Assembly: GCA_964488495.1 (NCBI GenBank)
Contig: CAZAUQ010000003.1
Coordinates: 12,267-76,266, forward strand
Source: UBA1402 sp964488495
GTDB lineage: Bacteria > Bacteroidota > Bacteroidia > Bacteroidales > UBA1402
Direction of reading: 5' to 3'
DNA length: 64,000 bases
Of the stretch, positions 26,982 through 35,558 are shown one piece after another. Within the stretch, counting starts at the first letter, position 1, and each line of letters opens with the position of its first letter. The position numbers were made by a program, and so were the translations under genes. The notes under the pieces were generated by a model that was not told the origin of the DNA, made no database searches, and was given only the letters and a program-made list of their open reading frames with translations.

Positions 26982-28139
26982 ATGGCAACAGTTGTATTAT
27001 GTTCAAGAAGATTTCTGCATCCTGCCCTGTTACTCTCATTAACAGTGTTGCTGCTATCATGTACGGCTAAGGGTAAGGATTTCATTCAGCCTGGTCAAAT
27101 CTGGCCCGACAACAATGGTATACATATTAATGCACATGGAGGAGGTATGCTCTACCATAACGGCATTTATTACTGGTTTGGCGAAGACAAGAGCGAACGC
27201 AGTAATGCCGCTTTAAAAGGAGTGCATTGCTATTCATCGAAAAATTTGTGCAGCTGGAAAGACGAAGGCATTGTACTGTCCGTCGTAGAAGGCGAACCGA
27301 CCCATGAATTGGCCAAAGGTTGTATCATTGAACGCCCCAAGGTGGTATACAATAAAAAGACGAACACTTTTGTGATGTGGTTTCACCACGAATTACGCGG
27401 ACAAGGCTATAATGCAGCCCGTGTGGGGCTGGCGGTGAGTGACAAGGTGACCGGCCCGTATCGTTTTGTGCACTCTTATCGTCCAAATCCGGGCATATGG
27501 CCCGAAAACATGAGTATAGAGGACAAATTGGCCGACATTGAGACTGCCTCACGGCTTGAGTCCTGGACTCCCGAATGGCTGGAGGCCGTCAGGAAAGGCT
27601 TTTTTGTAATCCGCGATTTCGATGGTGGACAAATGTCCAGGGATATGACCATTTTTGTAGACGACGACGGCAAAGCCTACCATATCTATTCCTCCGAAGA
27701 AAACCTGACCTTGCATATTGCCGAACTTAGCGACGATTATCAGAGTCATACCGGTAAATACATACGTATTATACCGGCCGGGCATAACGAAGCCCCTGCT
27801 ATTTTCAAAAAAGACGGCTGTTATTTTATGATTACCTCCGGCTGCACAGGCTGGAATCCCAACGCTGCCCGCCTGCTTTTTGCTCCCTCCATCTGGGGTC
27901 CCTGGGAACAAATGTCCAATCCCTGGCAAGGGGAACAAGCCGATATTTCGTTTGATTCACAAAGTACGTTTATATTTCCTGTAGAAGGCAAAAAAGAGGC
28001 TTATGTGTTTATGGCCGACCGCTGGAGACCCCGAACACCTTCGGACGGTCGTTACATCTGGTTACCGGTTGAATTTGAAAACGGGCTGCCGGTGTTACGT
28101 TGGAAAGACAGCTGGTCACCTGCACAGGTATTTAGATAA
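26982..28139 (+). CDS. GH43-type glycoside hydrolase lipoprotein
   Basis: 385 residues. Lipobox LLLSC (Cys27), so it is a lipoprotein. The body is a five-bladed propeller: NAHGGGMLYHNGIYYWFGED, RPKVVYNKKTNTFVMWFHH, RDMTIFVDDDGKAYHIYSSE and HNEAPAIFKKDGCYFMITSG. These motifs match the GH43 branch that includes exo-beta-1,3-galactanases (subfamily 24/34 type), which usually lack the standard catalytic base; the acid is probably the Glu in NEAPAIF. Galactan or arabinogalactan side chains are a plausible substrate. It is followed 10 bases later by the GH2 gene and driven by the palindrome-bearing promoter. Confidence 0.85.
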   Translation: MATVVLCSRRFLHPALLLSLTVLLLSCTAKGKDFIQPGQIWPDNNGIHINAHGGGMLYHNGIYYWFGEDKSERSNAALKGVHCYSSKNLCSWKDEGIVLSVVEGEPTHELAKGCIIERPKVVYNKKTNTFVMWFHHELRGQGYNAARVGLAVSDKVTGPYRFVHSYRPNPGIWPENMSIEDKLADIETASRLESWTPEWLEAVRKGFFVIRDFDGGQMSRDMTIFVDDDGKAYHIYSSEENLTLHIAELSDDYQSHTGKYIRIIPAGHNEAPAIFKKDGCYFMITSGCTGWNPNAARLLFAPSIWGPWEQMSNPWQGEQADISFDSQSTFIFPVEGKKEAYVFMADRWRPRTPSDGRYIWLPVEFENGLPVLRWKDSWSPAQVFR

Positions 28140-28149
28140 TAATTGGTTT

Positions 28150-29949
28150 ATGAAAAAACTGCTGTTGATTTTTTTACTGATTACAGGCGGATTCAGTCTG
28201 TATGGACAGGGTACTGCTCCCTATGTCCTGCAGAATGTGTATGCCCGCAATTATGAAACCCTGAACGGCTCCTGGAACCATATTGTAGATCCTTTCGACA
28301 ACGGATATTACGATTATCGTATGAGCATCAACCGGAACGGTTTCTTTCGTAACCAAAAGCAGGCAAATCCTTCGGATCTGGTAGAATACAATTTTGATAC
28401 AGCGCCCTGCCTGCAGGTGCCCGGCGACTGGAATACCCAGGACGACCGCCTGTTCTTTTATGAAGGCAGCATCTGGTACAAACGCGATTTCAACTTTAAA
28501 CCCAAAGAGGGAGAGAGGCAATTCATCTATTTTGGTGCCGTTTATTATTTATGTAATATTTATCTGAATGGCAGGGAAATAGCCACACACGAAGGAGGCT
28601 TCACTCCCTTCAGTGTCGAAGTGACCGGCAAACTCAAAGAAGGGCATAATTTCCTGATTCTTAGAGTAAACAACGAACGTCATCCCGAAAACGTGCCCAC
28701 CGTCAATTTCGACTGGTGGAATTACGGAGGCATCACACGCGATGTGCTATTGGTAAGCCTGCCCCAACTTTTTGTGGACGATTATCAGTTAAGATTGAAA
28801 AAAGGAAGCTACAAAGAACTGGAAGGCTATGTCTGTTTGAGCGAAGCCCGGGCCGGAGTTGAGTTGAGTCTGGAAATTCCCGAACTGAAAATCAAACAAA
28901 ACATTCAGACCGGAGAGCAGGGCAGGGCCGATTTCAACATAAAAGCCAAGCCCGAATTGTGGTCGCCCGAAAATCCCAAACTTTACCGTGTAATTATACG
29001 CCGCGGTGACGAAGTAATTCAGGACCAAATAGGTTTCAGGCACATCAGCACCGAAGGCAAAAAAATTCTGCTCAACGGCAAACAGGTATTTTTGAGTGGT
29101 ATTTCCATACACGAAGAAGCGCCCTATCGTCAGGGCAGGGTCTATTCCAAAGAAGAATCAGTGTTGCTGTTATCCTGGGCCAAAGAAATGGGCTGTAATT
29201 TTGTACGCCTGGCTCATTACCCGCACAACGAGCATATGGTGAGAGCTGCCGAAGAAATGGGCCTGATGATCTGGTCGGAGATTCCCGTTTACTGGACCAT
29301 AGCCTGGGAGAATGAAGGCACCTACAAGAATGCCTCCGATCAACTCAGGGATATGATGGATCGCGACAAAAACCGCTGTGCCGTAGTGGTTTGGTCGGTG
29401 GCCAACGAAACTCCGCACAGCGAAGCCAGGGATAAATTCCTGATCGGTTTGGCCGGGCAGGTGCGCGAAAAAGACGACAGCCGCCTGTTGAGCATGGCTA
29501 TGGAAGTCACCGGCCAGGGCAATAACACCAGCCGGGTGCGCGACAATATGAGCGATTACGTAGACATTATCAGTGTAAATACATATCTCGGATGGTATGG
29601 CGGCTCTTTGGACGCCATTTTGAACCGCAGCTGGGAAATACCTTACGATAAACCGGTATTTTTCAGTGAATACGGAGCAGGTGCTTTGCAAGGTCTGCAC
29701 GGCGACGAAAACGTTCGCTGGACCGAAGAGTATCAGGAGCGCCTGTACAAAAATTCCATCGAGATGTTCGATAAAGTGGAGGGATTTTCCGGTATGTCCC
29801 CATGGATATTAATGGATTTTCGCTCTACCCGACGCCAGTTAAAAGACGTCCAGGATTTCTTCAACCGTAAGGGAGTGATCTCTGAACGAGGAATCAAGAA
29901 GAAGGCTTTTTACGTGTTGCAAAACTACTATAAAAGCAAGGATTATTAA
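28150..29949 (+). CDS. GH2-family glycosidase (beta-glucuronidase/galactosidase type)
   Basis: 599 residues from ATG 28150; the frame is open upstream to 28003 but that part lies inside the GH43 gene. Signal peptide MKKLLLIFLLITGGFSLYGQ. Sugar-binding jelly roll (about 35-190, NGSWNHIVDPFD, WYKRDFNF, GGFTPFSVEVT, NFDWWNYGGITRDV), Ig-like domain (about 195-290), then the TIM barrel. Acid/base Glu420 lies in SVANETPHSE and nucleophile Glu507 in FFSEYGAGAL. The short length and NFDWWNYGG resemble beta-glucuronidase-like GH2 enzymes. Together with the GH43 protein it may trim glucuronate or galactose from arabinogalactan; substrate inferred. Confidence 0.9.
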   Translation: MKKLLLIFLLITGGFSLYGQGTAPYVLQNVYARNYETLNGSWNHIVDPFDNGYYDYRMSINRNGFFRNQKQANPSDLVEYNFDTAPCLQVPGDWNTQDDRLFFYEGSIWYKRDFNFKPKEGERQFIYFGAVYYLCNIYLNGREIATHEGGFTPFSVEVTGKLKEGHNFLILRVNNERHPENVPTVNFDWWNYGGITRDVLLVSLPQLFVDDYQLRLKKGSYKELEGYVCLSEARAGVELSLEIPELKIKQNIQTGEQGRADFNIKAKPELWSPENPKLYRVIIRRGDEVIQDQIGFRHISTEGKKILLNGKQVFLSGISIHEEAPYRQGRVYSKEESVLLLSWAKEMGCNFVRLAHYPHNEHMVRAAEEMGLMIWSEIPVYWTIAWENEGTYKNASDQLRDMMDRDKNRCAVVVWSVANETPHSEARDKFLIGLAGQVREKDDSRLLSMAMEVTGQGNNTSRVRDNMSDYVDIISVNTYLGWYGGSLDAILNRSWEIPYDKPVFFSEYGAGALQGLHGDENVRWTEEYQERLYKNSIEMFDKVEGFSGMSPWILMDFRSTRRQLKDVQDFFNRKGVISERGIKKKAFYVLQNYYKSKDY

Positions 29950-29997
29950 GGGTTAGGACTGATGTCGGTCTTCTGTGTTGAACGCCGACAGATTATC

Positions 29998-30029
29998 AAA
30001 GAAGGCTGCTCATTTGGGCAGCCTTCTTT
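29998..30029 (+). terminator. Strong terminator after the GH43-GH2 operon
   Basis: AAAGAAGGCTGC and GCAGCCTTCTTT form a perfect 12-bp stem around the loop TCATTTGG, with A and T tracts on the two sides, so it may work in both directions. It lies about 50 bases after the GH2 stop. Confidence 0.8.
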
Positions 30030-30083
30030 ACATGATGAAAATCAGGAACCGCAAACAATTTATAAAGTATAGGGTGAGTCGTG

Positions 30084-30113
30084 TTTATGATACGTATATT
30101 CGTTGTATTTTTG
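30084..30113 (+). promoter_or_regulatory. Putative promoter of the CotH-like gene
   Basis: TATTTTTG (30106-30113) matches the -7 box exactly; TTTA (30084-30087) is a one-mismatch -33 box 18 bases upstream. The ATG at 30137 is 23 bases on. Confidence 0.45.
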
Positions 30114-30136
30114 GCGCTTCAAAAACAAGAAAACAG

Positions 30137-33100
30137 ATGTCAATAAAACACAAGCTTTGTACGACTATATTGCTGCTGTATTCGGTAAACATTACCGCAC
30201 AGGTTTGCATTAACGAAATTCTTGCCTCCAATTCCATGGTCAATGCCGACCCGGCCTCCGGGGAATACTCCGATTGGGTGGAGTTGTACAATGCAGGTAG
30301 CACGGCAATCAACCTTAACGGCTATTATCTTACAGACAACCTGAATGAGCCTGAAAAATGGCAGATCACCGGGAATGTGAGTATACCTGCCCGCGGATAT
30401 CTGCTCATCTGGTGCGACGATCAGGGCAGCGGCCTGCACAGCAATTTTAAACTCTCAGCTTCGGGCGAAGAACTAGGCTTGTTCGATTCCTCGCTCAGGT
30501 TGATTGATTCACTGACTTTTGGAGCTCAGTTTTCGAATATATCGTATGCCCGTTACCCCGACGGGACAGAGACCTGGAGATATTACACTCAGCCGAGTCC
30601 TGCTTCAAAAAACGGCGATACTGGCTTTGCAGGACAAGTAGACAATGTCCCGGAATTTTTACAAAAAGGAGGAATGTATTCATCACCTCTTTCGGTTGAA
30701 TTGTTTACAGATCTTGGCGGCACGATCCGCTATACCCTCGACGGTTCTGAACCCACGGAGGAGTCGCCCGAATACACAGAGCCCATTTTGATTTCCAGTA
30801 CCAAAGTGGTAAGGGCCAGAATTTTCAAACCTAATTTTATTCCCGGATATACCACCACCAGCACTTACTTTATCAACGAAGATTTTGAAACCCGCAATTT
30901 GCCCGTAATTTCCATCGCCACTGATCCGGCAAATTTCTGGGATCCGGATAAAGGTATATACCTACAGTATTATAAACCCGAATGGGAATACCCTATCAAT
31001 CTGGAGCTTTTCGAAAACAACGGCAGCGACAGAGCTGCTGTCAACGAAAGGGCGGGCGTCAAGGTCAACGGGAAGAATTCCTGGGAGTTGCCTCAAAAAA
31101 TGTTGGGCATCTATTTTCGTAAGCAATACGAAAAGGGCAAACTAGAGTATCCTTTGTTCCACGACCGCGATCGCAATACCTACGACAATTTTGCTCTTCG
31201 GGTATCGGGCAGCGACTGGAGCAGTACCCTGTTCAGGGATGGTTTGTTTCAGCAAGCCTGCCACCAATACAATATGGATATCGACAACATTGCTTTTCGT
31301 CCCTGTATAGTATATGTCAACGGAGAATACCTGGGCATACACAATATGCGTGAAAAAGTCAACGAAGATTACATAATCTCCAATCATCAACTGGAAGAAG
31401 GCAGTTTTGACCTCATTGAAAACGTTGATGGCGAAAAGGGCGTAAGAGAGGCTGCAGCAGGAGACCTGACTGCCTGGAACAAATTGTGGGCTTTAATTCA
31501 GCAAGATCTTTCTCAGCAGGCCAATTTTGACTCGGTAGCCTACTATTTTGACATAGACAATTTTAACGATCTAATCGCGGCTCAGTATTATTTCGGCAAT
31601 ACGTCCATCTCCAACAATCTAATGTACTGGAAGCCCAAAGAAGGCGGAAAATGGCGCTGGATATTAATAGACATGGACCGGGGGTTTATCAAGTATGAAC
31701 CCTTGTCTTTTCTGGCCGGCAAAAAATCCTGGCCACTGACACAGCTCATGGCAGACAGTAATTATGTCCAAAGCCTTTGCAAAAGAATTGCAGACCATTT
31801 GTACACTGGTTTTAACTACCTGCGTATGAGCAAACGCATCGATTACCACCAAGGGCTGATCGAAACTGAAATGCCCCGGCAGGTTGCCCGCTGGTACGGC
31901 ACAACTTCGGGTTATGGTGACGCCATTCCTTCCATGGAATTTTGGAACAACGAGGTAGCAGCTCTTAAAACCTATGCCGAATACAAACCTGTCTACATAC
32001 TCAAGGATTTACAGAATTACGGTATTTCGGCCGCAGCTCTCCTTAGCTTGTCTTCCAGCCCCTCGAAGGCCTGCACCTGGGAGTTCAACAACAGGCGTAT
32101 TGACGAAGCGCAATGGCTTGGTTATTACCCTATGAATCTCCCCATTACACTGAAAGCTGTACCTAAACCCGGCTATACTTTTATGGGTTGGATAACACCC
32201 GGCAAGCAAGAAATCATTGCCAAAGGATCGGAGTGGAAGTATCTGGACAAAGGCACCGACGCGAAAACCGACTGGTACGATCCGGACTTCGATGATGTAG
32301 AATGGAGTACAGGAAACGCTCCTTTGGGTTACGATTTCAATGGCATTGCCACCACTGTTTCTTATGGTCCGGACAATACAAATAAATACCTCACTACTTA
32401 TTTCAGGAAAAAATTCAACCTGACTGAAAGTACACTTAAGAACTCGGTCTTTATTCTCAAGATAAGGCGGGATGACGGAGCCGTGGTTTACCTGAACGGA
32501 AAAGAGTTAATCCGTAGCAATATGCCGGCCGGAGAAATCAACTACAACAGTTTGGCTACTGAGAGCAGAACCGATACTACCTACCACTGTTACCCTGTTG
32601 ACGCTTCTGCTTTGCTGTGGGGCGATAACGTGATTGCTGTGGAAATTCATCAAGTTCAAAAAAGCAGCAGCGATTTGTTTTTCGACCTGCAACTTATTGC
32701 CGAAACCACAGACAATACAGATTATCTTTCCGCTTCAGACAGTTATACATTCAGTCTTAGCGAAAATAAAAGCCTTAGGGCGTTCTACCGGGAAGACGGA
32801 CAAAGTGTAATCCCAGAAATCATCACCGGCGACCTGACTCTCTACAAAGACCGTTCGCCTTATTTATTGCAAGGCGATGTCAACATACCACGAAACTCCA
32901 CACTTACTATTGAGCCTGGTGTGGTGGTAATGATGCCTCCGAAAGCAAAATTCATTATAAACGGCTCTGTACAGGCAATAGGAACTTCCACCGACAGTAT
33001 TGTATTTATGCTCAATCCCGCTTACGACAGCTCAGAAAGCTGGGGTGCCCTTTGTTTCATCAACACCACAGATACTTCGCGTCTGAGTTATGTTACTATC

Positions 33101-34603
33101 AGAGATGCTTCCGACGGACCAAAATTGTACAATTGCGTTGCGGCCGTTTCTGCCTACAAATCCAATCTGATCATGGATCATATGACAATGACCGACATTG
33201 ATTCCAATCCTGTTGCCGCCAGGTATTCCGATATAATTCTTACAAACAGCGAGATCCATTCCAGAGTACTGGGCGACCTGGTCAATGTGAAATACGGCAA
33301 AGCCCGTATCGAAAATTGCCGTTTTTACGGAAACTCCTTTCCCGATACGGACGGCATCGACTACGATGAGGTGCAAAACGGAGTGATCAAAAATGTAGTC
33401 ATTCGTGATTTTGAAGGCTCCAACTGTGATGCCATTGACATTGGCGAAGCAACTAAAAATGTAAAGATAGACAGCGTCCTGATTTATAACATTTCCGACA
33501 AAGGAATCTCTGCAGGACAACGTTCCACAGTCTTTGTGAAAAACGTGACCATCCTCAACACCAATCTTGGTTTTGGCATCAAAGATTCCAGTTGTGTTTT
33601 TATCAGTAACAGCACATTCTTTGGTGTGGCAACACCCGTGGCCTGCTATGAGAAAAATACCGGCAAAGCCGGAGGTAACGCTTACGTCACCCACAGCATC
33701 CTCTCCAATAGTTACGACAGAACCTACCTCAAAGATGCCAGATCGACTGTCCTTTTTTCCAACAGCATATCCGACAACGACAGCTTGCCCGGAAATTCTG
33801 ACAATCTATATGGAAATCCGGGTTTTGTGGCTCCTGCCTATTATGATTTTGCTTTTATCAATCCCTTTCCCTTGCTCCTGGGATCGTCTTATTATCCTGA
33901 AACGCCCCAAACTCAACCGGCCATTACCGAGATCTTTTTCAACGGCAACATGGACGAAGAGCGTACAGAATTTATCGGCCTCTACCATCCCGGACAAGAA
34001 AGTGTGGACCTTTCGGGTTATACCATTTCTCATGCCATCGATTTTACTTTCCCCGAAGGCAGCATCATGGAACCGGGAACGCATTGCTACATCGTGAAAG
34101 ACTTATCAAAACTTCCGCAGTGGAGTTCCAATCCTAAAGTCTACGAATGGGCTTCTGAACGGAGTCTCTCCAACGAGGGTGAAGCCATACGCCTCAACAA
34201 CGCATACGGTATGGCCATCGATCAGGTGGCTTACAGCCCCGATGCTCCCTGGCCCTTTACGGGGGGCGAAGACGAAAGGGTGCTTTCGCTGCTTTCTTAC
34301 GAGCTGGACAACCATTTGGCCGTGAACTGGACAAGCAAAGCCTACGACCTGGTAACAGGTGGATTTATCGTGCACAGGAACAACAAATGTCAACTCTGGC
34401 CCAATCCTACCTCCGGCATTGTTAACATAAACCTCGAAGGCGAGGCCGGCAAAAAAATGGAGGTGTACACGCTGACAGGAAACCTGGTATATTCCACAAC
34501 AGTTCAAAACCGGCAAATGGTGGACCTTGGTCAATTTGCCGGTCAACTCCTGCTGGTCAGAATTGGAGACAGTTTCGAGAAATTAGTAGTCCTTGACAGG
34601 TAA
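30137..34603 (+). CDS. CotH-kinase/lamin-tail/beta-helix surface protein with T9SS domain
   Basis: 1488 residues from ATG 30137, chosen because it starts the signal peptide MSIKHKLCTTILLLYSVNIT; the open frame before it runs through the promoter. Order: lamin-tail domain (INEILASNSM, about 25-145), a chitobiase C-terminal-type domain (GTIRYTLDGSEPTEES), a CotH kinase domain (NLPVISIATDP, GVKVNGKNSW, GIHNMREKVNEDYI, WILIDMDRGF), a beta-sandwich (LIRSNMPAGE), a right-handed beta-helix region (about 900-1180, DSIVFMLN, NVVIRDFEGSNCDAIDIG), a second lamin-tail domain (ITEIFFNGNMDEE) and a T9SS sorting domain starting LWPNPTSG. CotH proteins phosphorylate secreted proteins in spore formers; here kinase activity is inferred from motifs only. 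Confidence 0.88.
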   Translation: MSIKHKLCTTILLLYSVNITAQVCINEILASNSMVNADPASGEYSDWVELYNAGSTAINLNGYYLTDNLNEPEKWQITGNVSIPARGYLLIWCDDQGSGLHSNFKLSASGEELGLFDSSLRLIDSLTFGAQFSNISYARYPDGTETWRYYTQPSPASKNGDTGFAGQVDNVPEFLQKGGMYSSPLSVELFTDLGGTIRYTLDGSEPTEESPEYTEPILISSTKVVRARIFKPNFIPGYTTTSTYFINEDFETRNLPVISIATDPANFWDPDKGIYLQYYKPEWEYPINLELFENNGSDRAAVNERAGVKVNGKNSWELPQKMLGIYFRKQYEKGKLEYPLFHDRDRNTYDNFALRVSGSDWSSTLFRDGLFQQACHQYNMDIDNIAFRPCIVYVNGEYLGIHNMREKVNEDYIISNHQLEEGSFDLIENVDGEKGVREAAAGDLTAWNKLWALIQQDLSQQANFDSVAYYFDIDNFNDLIAAQYYFGNTSISNNLMYWKPKEGGKWRWILIDMDRGFIKYEPLSFLAGKKSWPLTQLMADSNYVQSLCKRIADHLYTGFNYLRMSKRIDYHQGLIETEMPRQVARWYGTTSGYGDAIPSMEFWNNEVAALKTYAEYKPVYILKDLQNYGISAAALLSLSSSPSKACTWEFNNRRIDEAQWLGYYPMNLPITLKAVPKPGYTFMGWITPGKQEIIAKGSEWKYLDKGTDAKTDWYDPDFDDVEWSTGNAPLGYDFNGIATTVSYGPDNTNKYLTTYFRKKFNLTESTLKNSVFILKIRRDDGAVVYLNGKELIRSNMPAGEINYNSLATESRTDTTYHCYPVDASALLWGDNVIAVEIHQVQKSSSDLFFDLQLIAETTDNTDYLSASDSYTFSLSENKSLRAFYREDGQSVIPEIITGDLTLYKDRSPYLLQGDVNIPRNSTLTIEPGVVVMMPPKAKFIINGSVQAIGTSTDSIVFMLNPAYDSSESWGALCFINTTDTSRLSYVTIRDASDGPKLYNCVAAVSAYKSNLIMDHMTMTDIDSNPVAARYSDIILTNSEIHSRVLGDLVNVKYGKARIENCRFYGNSFPDTDGIDYDEVQNGVIKNVVIRDFEGSNCDAIDIGEATKNVKIDSVLIYNISDKGISAGQRSTVFVKNVTILNTNLGFGIKDSSCVFISNSTFFGVATPVACYEKNTGKAGGNAYVTHSILSNSYDRTYLKDARSTVLFSNSISDNDSLPGNSDNLYGNPGFVAPAYYDFAFINPFPLLLGSSYYPETPQTQPAITEIFFNGNMDEERTEFIGLYHPGQESVDLSGYTISHAIDFTFPEGSIMEPGTHCYIVKDLSKLPQWSSNPKVYEWASERSLSNEGEAIRLNNAYGMAIDQVAYSPDAPWPFTGGEDERVLSLLSYELDNHLAVNWTSKAYDLVTGGFIVHRNNKCQLWPNPTSGIVNINLEGEAGKKMEVYTLTGNLVYSTTVQNRQMVDLGQFAGQLLLVRIGDSFEKLVVLDR

Positions 34604-34627
34604 TTCTTTGTCGTTCATTTCTCCTGC

Positions 34628-35548
34628 CTAAGGTAAATTCTTTTTTTGTACGGTCCAACCAGGTTCTTTGGAGAGTCCGCAGGGATTTCCTTTAAACATT
34701 TTTCCGGCTTTCCTGTCGTTTTGCAATTGCCATTTGCACCAGGCAGAAACTACCCGGGCAAATTCTCCGCCGTGAGGCTGACTGTAAGTGCCTCCGTGTC
34801 CGACATCCAGATTTCCAACAAACACAGGCACATGATTCAGGCGCGAAAAATCGTCCATGCCGTTGTTGTAGGCTATATCCGAAGGCCCTCCCAAAAGATA
34901 AAGAGTGGGAGTGTGTACCTTTTCAAGTTGATCTTTGCCGAGCTGTGGCATGCCGGGCATGCCATTGCCCAGGTTGTCCAGGATACCGCTATTGCATACT
35001 ATTAAGGTCGAAATTCTGGGATCTCCGCTTACTTCGAGGGCTTGTAATCCACCGCAGGACATGCCGCTTACAGCAATTTTGGTGATGTCCAGTTTATTGT
35101 AATACACACTTTGCCGGTCGCTGTTTTGAGCAATAGCCCAATCAATGGCATCCAGAAGCTGCGATGCCCCGGATCTTTCTCTCACTTGTTCTCCTGTTTC
35201 TTTGGGTATGGTGCCGATGGCAATAACCAAAAATCCATGCGAAGCGAGTTCGTTCAAAAATTTGTAATGCTCCCAGGGCGAATTGAAACAAGCGCCATTT
35301 CCCCAAGCTATTATGGCCAACTTATTGTTTTTCCCGAAAGCATCAAGATCCTGAGGCCGGAAAATGGTGTGCGTAGGCAAGAGTGGATCGGCCATCATCA
35401 GGGCACTGTACTTTCCTGTGCCGCCGTTCTCCACTATTCTGCTGCTTGCTTCTTGTGCTCTTATGCTGCCTGTTTCTTGAGCTCTTATGCTGCCCGAAAA
35501 AAGAAGAAAGACAGAAATCAATACTGAACGAATCGTTGTTTTCATCAT
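34628..35548 (-). CDS. Secreted alpha/beta hydrolase
   Basis: 306 residues. Signal peptide MMKTTIRSVLISVFLLFSGS then an eight-residue unit (GSIRAQET, GSIRAQEA) given twice, from a 24-base direct repeat at 35447-35494. The hydrolase core shows AIIAWGNGACFNSPW (oxyanion region), the nucleophile elbow SGMSCGG with Ser164, and His in LDVGHGGTY. It most resembles dienelactone-hydrolase or platelet-activating-factor-hydrolase-like esterases; substrate unknown, perhaps an acyl ester on a glycan. It is 10 bases after the thioredoxin-like gene and convergent to the CotH gene with only 24 bases between. Confidence 0.82.
   Translation of the reverse strand: MMKTTIRSVLISVFLLFSGSIRAQETGSIRAQEASSRIVENGGTGKYSALMMADPLLPTHTIFRPQDLDAFGKNNKLAIIAWGNGACFNSPWEHYKFLNELASHGFLVIAIGTIPKETGEQVRERSGASQLLDAIDWAIAQNSDRQSVYYNKLDITKIAVSGMSCGGLQALEVSGDPRISTLIVCNSGILDNLGNGMPGMPQLGKDQLEKVHTPTLYLLGGPSDIAYNNGMDDFSRLNHVPVFVGNLDVGHGGTYSQPHGGEFARVVSAWCKWQLQNDRKAGKMFKGNPCGLSKEPGWTVQKKNLP
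35447..35494 (-). repeat. Two-copy 24-base tandem repeat at the signal-peptide junction
   Basis: The units 35471-35494 and 35447-35470 differ at 2 of 24 bases and encode GSIRAQET and GSIRAQEA, so the repeat duplicates the signal-peptide cleavage region of the hydrolase without shifting the frame. Confidence 0.85.
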
Positions 35549-35558
35549 TGCTGTATTT

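Noticed and set aside
33567..34097. 176-codon plus-strand frame overlapping the CotH gene
   Set aside because: Different frame inside a gene with clear beta-helix and lamin-tail domains; Pro/Ser-rich nonsense sequence.
34604..34627. Bidirectional terminator between the convergent CotH and hydrolase genes
   Set aside because: Only 24 bases and no inverted repeat.
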